Assembly: GCA_040002995.1 (NCBI GenBank)
Contig: JBDUDK010000050.1
Coordinates: 1-25,939 of the forward strand
From: JBDUDK01 sp040002995
GTDB lineage: Bacteria > Actinomycetota > Acidimicrobiia > Acidimicrobiales > Ilumatobacteraceae
DNA: 25,939 nucleotides
Reading direction: 5' to 3'
Both the position numbers and the translations under genes were made by a program. Positions within the stretch are counted from its first letter, which is position 1, and each line of letters starts with the position of its first letter. Shown piece after piece: positions 15,648-23,327 of the stretch. The notes under the pieces were generated by a model that saw only the letters and a program-made list of their open reading frames with translations, ran no database searches and was not told where the DNA came from.

Positions 15648-16988
15648 GTGGGAAGCGCCGTGGTTGAGTGGGATGTCCTGTCGCGAAGCGAGGCGCCTCA
15701 CCTCCTTACCGAGATCCCCGGTCCGAACGCACGGGTTGCGGTCGAGCGCGACCGCGCCGTCACGAGTCCTTCACTGCCGCGTGCGTACCCGATCGTGGTA
15801 GGTCGCGCCGCGGGCTCCGTGATCGAAGACGTCGACGACAATCGCTTCCTTGACCTCAATGCCGGCATCGCCGTCTGCTCGACGGGGCACAGCCATCCCA
15901 AGGTCGTCGCCGCGATCGAAGAACAGGCGCGGTCGTACCTGCATTACTGCGGGAGCGACTTTTATCTGCCCGTGTACACCGAGATGTGCGAGCGCCTTGC
16001 TGCGCTCGCACCGATGCGCGGACCGAACCGGGTGTTCCTCGCCAACTCCGGTACCGAGGCGGTGGAGGCTGCGCTCAAGCTCGCTCGCCTTCATACCGGC
16101 CGCCAGAACATCGTCTCGTTCCTCGGTTCATTTCACGGCCGCACGCTTGGAAGCGTGTCGATCACGGGTTCAAAGGCCAAGTACCGGTCGAAGTTCGCGC
16201 CGCTCGTCCCCGGCGTGTACTTCACGCCCTACGCGACGTGCGGCCACTGTCCGATCAATCTCGAGTACCCCTCCTGCGCGCTGGCCTGCGCGCACGAGAT
16301 CGAACGTGTCCTATTCCGGCACCTCGTCGAGCCCGACGATGTCGCCGCGGTCATCGTCGAGCCGGTGCAGGGCGAAGGGGGATATGTCGTGCCGCCCGCG
16401 GGCTGGATGGCGGCGCTGCGCGCCATCTGCGACGAGCACGGCATCCTCCTCATCGCCGACGAGGTGCAGTCGGGGATGGGCCGCACCGGCCGGCTCTGGG
16501 CGATCGAGCACGACGGCGTCGAGCCCGACATCGTTGTCGCTGGTAAGGGCATCGCCAGCGGACTTCCCCTCGGCGCGGTGATCGCGCGGGCCGAGCTGAT
16601 GTCGTGGCACGCCGGCCACCACGGTTCGACGTTCGGCGGCAATCCCGTTTCGTGCGCGGCGGCCCTCACCACACTCGACGTCATTCTCGAAGGCGGGCTT
16701 CTGGAGAACGCCGCGGCACGCGGGGTTGAGTTTCGTGATGCATTCAGCGCTCTGGCGGCGTCGCGTCCGTCGGTCATCACCGACGTACGCGGGCGTGGCC
16801 TCATGATCGGGGTCGAGTTCGCTACAGGTGATCTCGCGTACGCGTTCGAGCAACGTTGTTTCGAGCGGGGTGTCCTGGTGCTCACATGCGGCGAACGCAC
16901 CGTGCGGATATCGCCCGCGCTCACGATCACGGCCCAACAGGTCGCCGACGCCATGCGCGCTATCGCGCCCGTCGTAGGCGCCCTCTGA
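15648..16988 (+). CDS. Class III aminotransferase (ornithine/4-aminobutyrate/putrescine type)
   Basis: A 446-residue PLP enzyme of class III. Visible motifs are NSGTEA (133-138), FHGRT (162-166), the PLP-contacting Asp271 in IADEVQ, and Lys300 in VVAGKG, which binds the cofactor. An insert at about 198-214 holds four cysteines (CGHC, then C-x3-C), a pattern I associate with archaeal and some bacterial acetylornithine/ornithine aminotransferase-like enzymes. It should move an amino group from a diamine or omega-amino acid to 2-oxoglutarate, supplying the aldehyde for the upstream dehydrogenase. The GTG at 15648 is chosen with a TAACCT box upstream; a GTG at 15660 is possible. Putrescine, 4-aminobutyrate and ornithine cannot be separated from the sequence alone. 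Confidence 0.9.
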   Translation: MGSAVVEWDVLSRSEAPHLLTEIPGPNARVAVERDRAVTSPSLPRAYPIVVGRAAGSVIEDVDDNRFLDLNAGIAVCSTGHSHPKVVAAIEEQARSYLHYCGSDFYLPVYTEMCERLAALAPMRGPNRVFLANSGTEAVEAALKLARLHTGRQNIVSFLGSFHGRTLGSVSITGSKAKYRSKFAPLVPGVYFTPYATCGHCPINLEYPSCALACAHEIERVLFRHLVEPDDVAAVIVEPVQGEGGYVVPPAGWMAALRAICDEHGILLIADEVQSGMGRTGRLWAIEHDGVEPDIVVAGKGIASGLPLGAVIARAELMSWHAGHHGSTFGGNPVSCAAALTTLDVILEGGLLENAAARGVEFRDAFSALAASRPSVITDVRGRGLMIGVEFATGDLAYAFEQRCFERGVLVLTCGERTVRISPALTITAQQVADAMRAIAPVVGAL

Positions 16989-16995
16989 TGGTGCT

Positions 16996-17911
16996 TTAAC
17001 TGCGCGGAGCGAAATGGGGCAGAAGGTCGGCCAGCACGTCGGCCGGGTTGCCGAATACCTCGTCGGATGTGAACTCGATCGGCCGCACACCCTTGGCGAC
17101 GAGTCGCCGGTGGCGGACCGCGTCGTTCGCGCGTTGGCTCCTGGTCGAATGGGTTCGATGGCCCGTGACCTCGATGACGAGCAACTGAGCGCGAAAGAAG
17201 AAGTCGACTCTGGCGATCTGTTTCTTGTCGCCACTGCGGAATGCCACCTGGCACTCGGGTTCAGGGAGGTGAGCGGTCCGGACCAGAGCGAGGAATCGTC
17301 GTTCGAGACGAGATGCCATCGGCCCACCCATGGGCCGCCCATCGAGTACCTCGTCGAGCAAGCGGACATTCCGGCGACCGCGGCGGCGCAAGATCGCCAA
17401 TCGGTGGCGAAGAACTGCCTCGGAAGCAAGGCCATCACGTAGTGCACTGTCGACTGCATCGCCGAGGTCGTCCGCATCGACCACCGACGACAAATCGATG
17501 ATCGTGCGCGCAGGTGTGGTGACGGCGAATCCCGCCATCTGACGCCGGTCCACGCGATGAAGGTCGGATGCCTTGTGCACATTCAGGTCTGAGCGCGCAA
17601 TCCACCGGCCGGTCGGGATCGTGTACTCGAGGGGACCCTCTCCGAAGCCATCGAAACCGTGGAGCGCAGCGGCGCTTCGGTGCGACACCGTCGCCCCTTC
17701 GCCGAGGTCGAGCATGCCGACCATCAGACTTCGTCGCCAGGTCACCGGCACGCCGGGGAAGCCATACACGTTCGCCGCGTGACATTCGAGCACCCCGAGG
17801 TCGACTGACCTTCGCAACGCGCGACGGTCGCCCCCGATTCCCGTATGCCTGCCAGCGGCTGAACACGCCCTGTTGCTCGCGCGCCAAAGCCGCGAGTGGT
17901 CGCAGATCCAT
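16996..17911 (-). pseudogene. AbiEi-like/DUF559 protein gene with one frameshift
   Basis: A protein of about 305 residues when joined across one frameshift. The first 23 residues or so start at the ATG at 17911, after a good AGGGAGG ribosome site, and read MDLRPLAALAREQQGVFSRW. Removing one G from the TACGGG run near 17840-17845 continues the frame into a winged-helix-like region with VYGFPGVPVTWRRSL, then SHRSAAALHG and TTPARTIIDL, typical of AbiEi/type IV antitoxin-like proteins. The C-terminal 90 residues are a DUF559/Vsr-like PD-(D/E)xK domain with RVDFFF and IEVTGHR. Such fusions are very common in actinobacterial genomes and their function is unproven. Without the indel correction the N-terminus is lost. 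It converges with the aminotransferase. The lesion may be a sequencing error. Confidence 0.72.
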
Positions 17912-17968
17912 CGCCACGCCTCCCTGTAAAGAAGCGCCAGGGAAAGCCCCGCGAACATAGCCGCCAGC

Positions 17969-18017
17969 GTTTGAGGCAGGAATCGGACGCTCACCCGGTC
18001 CAATTCCTGCTTCAAAC
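17969..18017. repeat. 20-bp imperfect inverted repeat between divergent genes
   Basis: The arms 17969-17988 (GTTTGAGGCAGGAATCGGAC) and 17998-18017 match at 18 of 20 positions as inverted repeats around a 9-bp centre. Neither side has a T-tract in terminator position, and both flanking genes start here rather than end, so a terminator is unlikely. An operator, a structured leader for the minus-strand gene, or a REP-like repeat are possible. Confidence 0.6.
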
Positions 18018-18083
18018 GAAAAAGCCGGCCCGGCGGCAGGGCAGAGGGACGGGGAGGGCGGCCAAACGAAAGCGCCGGCCCAG
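18013..18083 (+). repeat. Pair of imperfect direct repeats, 50 bp apart
   Basis: CAAACGAAA followed by a CCGGCCC core occurs at 18013-18033 and again at 18063-18083, with 18 of 21 positions equal and a period of exactly 50 bp. The first copy overlaps the right arm of the long inverted repeat. Both lie upstream of the agmatine deiminase promoter, so they could be regulator sites; chance similarity in GC-rich DNA is also possible. Confidence 0.4.
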
Positions 18084-18090
18084 GGGTGGC

Positions 18091-18096
18091 TACGTT
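18091..18096 (+). promoter_or_regulatory. Putative -10 box, decides agmatine deiminase start
   Basis: TACGTT lies 7 nt before the GTG at 18104. This spacing favours 18104 as a leaderless start over the GTG at 18086, the TTG at 18095 and the ATG at 18131. Confidence 0.4.
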
Positions 18097-18103
18097 GGCG
18101 GGG

Positions 18104-19117
18104 GTGAGGGGCGCGACACATCGACTGCGCATGCCGTTCGAAGGCGATCACCACGAACGCACGCTGATGGCTTGGCCGACGCGCGTCGAACTCTGGGGAG
18201 AGCACCTCGGTCGGGCCGAGTTGGAGTACGCGGAGGTGGCGCGCGCGGTCGCGCGGTTCGAGCCGGTGACGGTGGTGACGCGGCAGGAGAACGCGGCGCG
18301 CGCCGGCGATCTCTGCGGCTCCGGCGTCGACATCGTCGAGCTCCCGATCGATGATTCGTGGACACGCGACAACGGGCCGATCTACGTCACCCAGCGCCGA
18401 CAGCGCGTCGGCGTCGACTTCAAGTTCAACGCCTGGGGCGAGAAGTTCCTGCCCTACGAGGACGATGACCGGCTGCCCGAGCGTTGGTGCGCGCTGCGGG
18501 GCGAAGAGCGCATGCCCGTCGACCTCGTGCTCGAGGGCGGTTCGATCACCGTCGACGGCGACGGCACGCTCATCACGACGGAGCAATGCCTCCTCCACCC
18601 GAACCGCAACCCACACCTCACCCGCCGCCAGATCGAAGAAGGAATCAGCGCCGCCCTCGGCATCGATCGCTTTCTGTGGATCCCTTACGGGCTCGCCGAC
18701 GACAAGGACACCGACGGGCACATCGATCTCGTGGCCGCGTTCACTCGTCCAGGGCGGATTCTGTTGCAGGGGTGTGATGACCCGGCCGAGGCCGACCACG
18801 GGCGGGCCGACGTCAACCGGCGCTGCCTCGAGGGAACCCTCGACGCGCATAGCCGAGAGTTGGAAGTGTCGGTCATACCCGTGCTCCCTTACGCGAACGT
18901 GAACGGCACGCGCGTCGCTGTCAGCTACCTGAACCTCTACCTCTGCAACGGAGGCGTCGTCGTGCCGGTGAGCGGGCACCCACGCGACGACGACATGCTC
19001 GCGCTTATCGCCGCCGAGTTCCCCGACCGCGCGCTCGTGACAGTGCCGGGCGCCACCATCGCGTTCGGCGGCGGCGGGCCGCACTGCATCACACAACAGA
19101 TACCGGAGGTCCCGTGA
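18104..19117 (+). CDS. aguA: Agmatine deiminase
   Basis: A 337-residue member of the Porphyromonas-type peptidylarginine deiminase family, to which bacterial agmatine deiminases belong. These hydrolyse agmatine to N-carbamoylputrescine and ammonia. Active-site features are present: SWTRDNGP at 85-92, EGGS at 144-147, DTDGHID at 203-208 with the catalytic His, and the nucleophile Cys328 in GGGGPHC. Length is slightly below the usual 350-370, mostly at the N-terminus. N-carbamoylputrescine amidase (aguB), the usual next step, is not in the window. The gene overlaps the methyltransferase by 4 bp (GTGA). With the deacetylase cassette nearby it supports a polyamine theme. The related peptidylarginine deiminase activity is less likely because no secretion signal is seen. 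Confidence 0.87.
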   Translation: MRGATHRLRMPFEGDHHERTLMAWPTRVELWGEHLGRAELEYAEVARAVARFEPVTVVTRQENAARAGDLCGSGVDIVELPIDDSWTRDNGPIYVTQRRQRVGVDFKFNAWGEKFLPYEDDDRLPERWCALRGEERMPVDLVLEGGSITVDGDGTLITTEQCLLHPNRNPHLTRRQIEEGISAALGIDRFLWIPYGLADDKDTDGHIDLVAAFTRPGRILLQGCDDPAEADHGRADVNRRCLEGTLDAHSRELEVSVIPVLPYANVNGTRVAVSYLNLYLCNGGVVVPVSGHPRDDDMLALIAAEFPDRALVTVPGATIAFGGGGPHCITQQIPEVP

Positions 19118-20190
19118 GTGCCGACGTCGACCCCGACCAGCTGAAGGCCTTCTCGTTCCTGTTGTTCTCCAAGATGGAGGGTGCGGTGACCGCCGGCATG
19201 GTGCACCTCGGTGACCGGCTCGGCCTGTACACGGCCCTCGCCGCCGCGCCGGGTGCCGTCACAAGCCAAGAGTTGGCGAACCGCACGGGCCTGCACGAGC
19301 GGTGGGTGCGTGAATGGCTCCTCAACCAGGCCGCCGCCCGATTGCTCGTGAGCGACGACGGCGAGTCGTTCTCGCTGTCGCCCGAGGCCCGCGCCGTTCT
19401 GGCGACTCCGGAACACCCGGCCTACGGCATGGGCATGTTCGGCCGTCTGCCCAACACGATGGCCAAGTTGAACGAGCTGCCCGAGTCGTTCCGCACCGGA
19501 GTCGGCTACGACTACGACGCCCAGGGGCCGGAGGGCGCGGCCGGTGTCGAGCGCAGCTTCGCGCCCTGGTACCGGAACTTTCTCGTACCCGTCTGCCTCC
19601 CCGCGCTAGACGGCGTCGCCGCCAAGCTCGAGGCCGGTGCCACCGCCGCCGATGTCGGCTGCGGGGCGGGCGTGGCCGTGCTGACGATGGCGGCCGCCTT
19701 CCCCAAGAGCGAATTCCACGGGTACGACATCTCGCACTATGCACTCGAACGGGCTGACGCGAAGCGCGCCGAGCAAGGTGTCTCCAACGCCCACTTCCAT
19801 GACGCGCGTCGGGAGCCCCTGCCCGACGATGGCTCGGTGGATCTCGTCACGACCTTCGACTGCATTCACGACATGACCCATCCGCAGGACGTGGTCGACG
19901 CCATCCGCCGGGCCATCTCGCCCGACGGCTCGTGGCTCCTCGTCGATATCAAGGCGAGGGAATCCTTCGCCGAGAACGTACGCAAAAACCCGATGGCTTC
20001 GATGATGTACGGCATCTCGGTCCTGTCGTGCATGGCGTCGGCGCTGAGCGAGCCTGACGGCGCCGGCCTTGGCACGCTCGGCCTGCCTCCGTCGAAAGCC
20101 GAGGCGATGGCGCGCCAGGCCGGATTCACGCGTTTTCGCAAGCTCGACATCGAACACCCCATCAACGCGTTCTACGAGATCCGTCCCTGA
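19114..20190 (+). CDS. SAM-dependent methyltransferase with N-terminal winged helix
   Basis: A 358-residue methyltransferase of the Rv2258c-like type. Residues 1-100 form a winged-helix dimerisation domain (MVHLGDRLGLYTAL, then TSQELANRTGL), as in O-methyltransferases. The Rossmann domain follows, with SAM motif I DVGCGAG at 180-186 and motif II-like residues in YDIS. The tail FRKLDIEHPINAFYEIRP matches this family. The substrate is unknown. The GTG start overlaps the agmatine deiminase stop by 4 bp, so the two are co-translated; a link between polyamine or guanidine metabolism and methylation is inferred from that. It converges with the DUF2079 gene, leaving 2 bp between stops. Confidence 0.88.
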   Translation: MSADVDPDQLKAFSFLLFSKMEGAVTAGMVHLGDRLGLYTALAAAPGAVTSQELANRTGLHERWVREWLLNQAAARLLVSDDGESFSLSPEARAVLATPEHPAYGMGMFGRLPNTMAKLNELPESFRTGVGYDYDAQGPEGAAGVERSFAPWYRNFLVPVCLPALDGVAAKLEAGATAADVGCGAGVAVLTMAAAFPKSEFHGYDISHYALERADAKRAEQGVSNAHFHDARREPLPDDGSVDLVTTFDCIHDMTHPQDVVDAIRRAISPDGSWLLVDIKARESFAENVRKNPMASMMYGISVLSCMASALSEPDGAGLGTLGLPPSKAEAMARQAGFTRFRKLDIEHPINAFYEIRP

Positions 20191-20192
20191 CG

Positions 20193-21692
20193 TCAGGTAC
20201 CCGGGTGCGCGGGAGGTTTCACGCGCTCGGCGAGCACGATCCCCTCGGAGTTCAGACGCGGCTCAAACTCTCCGCTGCCGAGCAGCTGTTCGAACAGTGC
20301 GCGTTCGTCGACTCCGAGCAGGCGCGTGTTCACTGCGAGCCAATGGACCTCACGCGGCTCACCCCGTTTGGTCGGGTCGATTCCGTAGTTCTTGTTCACC
20401 CACGGGTTCGGGAACGTGTAAATGACGGAACGGTGGGAGAGATGCGGAGCGAAGTTGTAGTCGACGGATACGCCGCGCTGGTCGCCGGCGAGCAGCTTGA
20501 TCACATTCTCCTTCGCCACCTGTTCCGGCCCGACGGCGAGAGGCCAGTACCCGGTTCGGTAACGGACACCGAGCGGTGACGGGCCCCACGAACTTGTCGC
20601 GGCCAACGACGTGGCGAGCACAAAGATCACCGCCCCGGTGCCAACACGCGGGCGCCATCGCGCCAGCCGGGCCACGCCTTCCACCATGCCGAGGGCGAGG
20701 GCGGCAAGGGGCAGGGCCTGGTAGTGATAGCGGATGTCCCATGTGAAGTTCGCGGTCGTCAGGGCGTTGATCGCGAATTGCGGAAGCCCCGCGACGAGCA
20801 CTTCAGGCGCGGCGAACGAGGTGAACCCGAATGGAACGGTGAGATCTCTGGCGTAGCCGACGGCGTCGTTTTGCCCGAGACGATCGACGACGTCACCGGG
20901 ATGAATGATCCCGCGAAAGATCACCTCCGAGGGGCTTTTCCCGAGCTTGCCGTAGAGCGGCCCGTACACGGTGGTGCCGCCCGCCTCGTGGGGCACGAAC
21001 CAGATCGCGAAGACGGCGAACCACGTCAGCCCTAGCGCCATGATCGCGGCGCCGACGCGCACCTGTCGGCGCACGATCCAGAGGAGTCCGATCCCGGCCA
21101 CGAACAGTGCGACGTCCTCCTTCCAGAGCAGGGCGCCGACGAGGAGCACCGCCCCCAGCGTCCACCGGCGGGCGTCGAGGGCGAGATAGGCCCAAAGCAA
21201 GAACGGAATCGCCATTACCTCGGGGTGGAAGGTCTCCCACACGAAGTACTGCACCGATGGATGCATCAACCACGCCGCGCCGAGCGCGGTGCTCACCCAC
21301 GGGTTCGCGAAGCGGCGCCGGGCGAGAATGGCCACCGGGATCGCCGACGCGCCGAGGACGAGCACCTGGAGTACGTCCCACGTGTTCGCGCCGCCGCCGA
21401 GCCAGAGAAGGGGCACGAGCGCGTAGTAGGCGAGGGTCGCGTGGTGACCGAAGACCCTCACTCCACGGATCGTGTTGAGGCTCTGGCCGTGCGCGAGCAG
21501 CCAGATCGACTGGTCGTTGATCCCGAGGTCGAAGTCGATCGTGCCGAACCGCTGCTGGCGCAGCACTACCAAGTGGCTGAATGTCCCGACGAAGACGACG
21601 ATTGCGCCGAGGAGAGCCAGGGCAGGGGGATCGTGGAGCAGGCGATCGAGGCCGGAGCGCCACCGGGCCGTCAGCTCGGCGGCCCCTTTCAT
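20193..21692 (-). CDS. DUF2079 polytopic membrane protein
   Basis: A 499-residue integral membrane protein of the DUF2079 family, which resembles GT-C glycosyltransferases (many helices and a large C-terminal outside domain). Hallmarks include the N-terminal FDLGINDQSIW after the first helix, GHHATLAYYALVPL, and FVWETFHPEV with LWKEDVALF further on. About ten membrane segments are visible. The actual substrate is unknown; lipid-linked sugar transfer is a guess from fold similarity. The ATG at 21692 is chosen over the GTG at 21743 because TACGGT lies 7 nt before it and residues upstream of it are not family-like. The TetR-type palindromes at 21752-21788 lie about 60 bp upstream and might also influence this gene. 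Confidence 0.85.
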   Translation of the reverse strand: MKGAAELTARWRSGLDRLLHDPPALALLGAIVVFVGTFSHLVVLRQQRFGTIDFDLGINDQSIWLLAHGQSLNTIRGVRVFGHHATLAYYALVPLLWLGGGANTWDVLQVLVLGASAIPVAILARRRFANPWVSTALGAAWLMHPSVQYFVWETFHPEVMAIPFLLWAYLALDARRWTLGAVLLVGALLWKEDVALFVAGIGLLWIVRRQVRVGAAIMALGLTWFAVFAIWFVPHEAGGTTVYGPLYGKLGKSPSEVIFRGIIHPGDVVDRLGQNDAVGYARDLTVPFGFTSFAAPEVLVAGLPQFAINALTTANFTWDIRYHYQALPLAALALGMVEGVARLARWRPRVGTGAVIFVLATSLAATSSWGPSPLGVRYRTGYWPLAVGPEQVAKENVIKLLAGDQRGVSVDYNFAPHLSHRSVIYTFPNPWVNKNYGIDPTKRGEPREVHWLAVNTRLLGVDERALFEQLLGSGEFEPRLNSEGIVLAERVKPPAHPGT

Positions 21693-21699
21693 CAGGGCG

Positions 21700-21705
21700 A
21701 CCGTA
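21700..21705 (-). promoter_or_regulatory. Putative -10 box, decides DUF2079 start
   Basis: On the minus strand TACGGT is followed by 7 nt and then the ATG at 21692. This matches the leaderless pattern seen at other genes here and supports the shorter protein. Confidence 0.42.
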
Positions 21706-21751
21706 GTGGCCCGCTCTGCTCCGACACCGCCGATGCTTGACACGTGTGTTT

Positions 21752-21788
21752 AACTGACTCATCAGTCAGTTCAGACTGATCGGTCAGT
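21752..21788. promoter_or_regulatory. Tandem palindromes of TetR-operator type
   Basis: Two dyads lie side by side. AACTGACT-CATC-AGTCAGTT (21752-21771) is perfect with 8-bp arms, and ACTGA-TCGG-TCAGT (21775-21788) is perfect with 5-bp arms. Both carry the same ACTGA/TCAGT half-site, in the style of actinobacterial TetR operators. They lie between the DUF2079 gene and the class III aminotransferase gene. A possible promoter (TTCAGA at 21770, GACAAT at 21792, 16-bp spacer) overlaps the second dyad, so binding would block transcription of the aminotransferase-mycothiol dehydrogenase operon. The TetR-family gene at 24423-25067 is the obvious candidate binder. Confidence 0.65.
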
Positions 21789-21865
21789 CAGGACAATGGA
21801 CTAGCCGGACATCCAGCTGGGGCGCTGGTAACCCACCGCCGACCGGTAACAAGGGGTTGGAACCC

Positions 21866-23288
21866 ATGGCATTGCTCGCTGACGCCGCGGGCCTTGATTG
21901 GACGCTCGACCACGTGATCGAGCAGCAGGAGCGGGAGTTTCTCTCCCGCCAGCCGAGATCGGCGGCCATCACGGCACGGGCGCGCCGCTCACTAGCCGGG
22001 GCAGCCACGTCGTCGTGGATGATCGCCCGACCGGGAACCGTGTGGGTGTCCCACGGCGATGGCGCCAAGATCTACGACGTCGACGGTACCGAGTACGTCG
22101 ACCTCCACGGCGGGTACGGGCGTGATGGCGGTCGGCCATAGCCATCCGGCGGTGGTGGAGGCAGTCGAGCGCCGGATGCGCCTGGGCTCGCATTTCGCCC
22201 AACCCACCGAGGACGCAATCGTCGTCGCCGAGGAACTGGCCCGCCGATTCCGCTTGCCGCTGTGGCGCTTCACCAACTCGGGCACCGAGGCCACGATGGA
22301 TGCGATCCATCTGATGCAGTCCATCACGGGGCGCGACCTCATCGTGAAGATCGAGGGCAGCTATCACGGCCATCACGTCGCGGTCATGGTGTCGATGTAT
22401 ACAACTCGGTCGACGAGCTCGGTCCGTCCGATCGACCCCGCAGCGTCGCCGCGGGTCGCGGCATTCCGCAGGCGACGATCGACCTCTGCGTGGTGGTGCC
22501 GTTCAATGACCTTGTCGTGCTCGAGCGCGTTCTGCACGAGCGGCGCGGCGCGATCGCCGGGATGATCATGGAACCCATGATGATGAACGCCGGCATCGTG
22601 GCTCCGTTGCCCGGCTATCTCGAAGGCGTCCGGGAGATCACCCGTATCGAGGGGGTTCTGTTGGCCTTCGACGAGGTCAAGACGGGCCTCACGGTCGGCC
22701 CTGGCGGCGCGACGCAGTTGTTCGGCGTGGTACCCGACATCGTGTGTGTGGCCAAGGCGATGGTTGGCGGGCTGCCGTGCGGAGCGATCGGTGGCACTCA
22801 CGAGGTAATGAGCGCGATCGCCGACGGGCGCTACGACCAAGTCGGCACGTTCAACGGCAGCCCGCTGACCATGGCTGCGGCCCGCGCCACTCTCACGGAA
22901 GTGCTGACCCCCGCGGCGTATCACCACTTCGACACCCTCGGTCGCATCATGGTCGACGGCGCGCTCGACGCGCTCCGCGAGCAAGGAATCGCCGCGTACG
23001 GGCACCGCTATGGCGCCAAAGGCTGGTGTCGTGTTCTCGGCGAATCCGGTTCGCAACTACCGCGATTTTCTCGCGACGGGCACCGAGCTCAGCCATTGCC
23101 ATTGGCTGTTCCAGCACAACGGCGGAGTGTTCCTACCACCGTGGGGCAAGAGCGAACAGTGGATGTTGTCGGTGCAGCACACCGTGGCCGACGTCGGCCG
23201 GTTCGTCGAAAACATCGACAAGTTCGCGGGCATCGTCGGCGCGCTCCAAAGCCTCGACTCGGGGCGAGGCGAGACTCGATACGCGTGA
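21866..23288 (+). pseudogene. Class III aminotransferase gene broken by three indels
   Basis: A class III PLP enzyme (glutamate-1-semialdehyde-aminomutase/omega-aminotransferase-like) of about 470 residues if three indels are corrected. From the ATG at 21866 (AAGGGG ribosome site) the frame runs to YVDLHGGYG. An extra G near 22118-22120 then shifts it to MAVGHSHPAV, FTNSGTEATMDAIH and YHGHH. An extra TA near 22395 shifts it to NSVDELGP, the FDEVKTGL cofactor motif and the Lys in VAKAMVGG. An extra G near 23026 shifts it to VVFSANPVRNYRDF and the end at 23288. Every active-site motif survives, so this is recent decay or sequencing error. The mycothiol dehydrogenase follows 39 bp later. The substrate is unknown. 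Confidence 0.85.
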
Positions 23289-23327
23289 ACTAGCTTCGCC
23301 GCACACCGAGAGAAGGGGATCTTCGCC

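Noticed and set aside
17912..18103. Small gene or RNA in the largest intergenic gap
   Set aside because: No frame with a plausible start and ribosome site was seen. The gap holds only the inverted repeat, the direct repeats and the promoter box.
17435..19096. A 553-codon minus-strand open frame across the agmatine deiminase gene
   Set aside because: Its composition (Arg, Val, Asp, His rich, no domain) is that of antisense to a GC-rich gene. Only the short piece from 17911 is real, as the N-terminus of the AbiEi-like gene.
22262..23293. Separate plus-strand protein of 343 codons within the aminotransferase region
   Set aside because: Only its middle (about 22400-23020) is aminotransferase-like. 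Both ends are out-of-frame readings of the same gene, so it is part of the broken gene and not its own.
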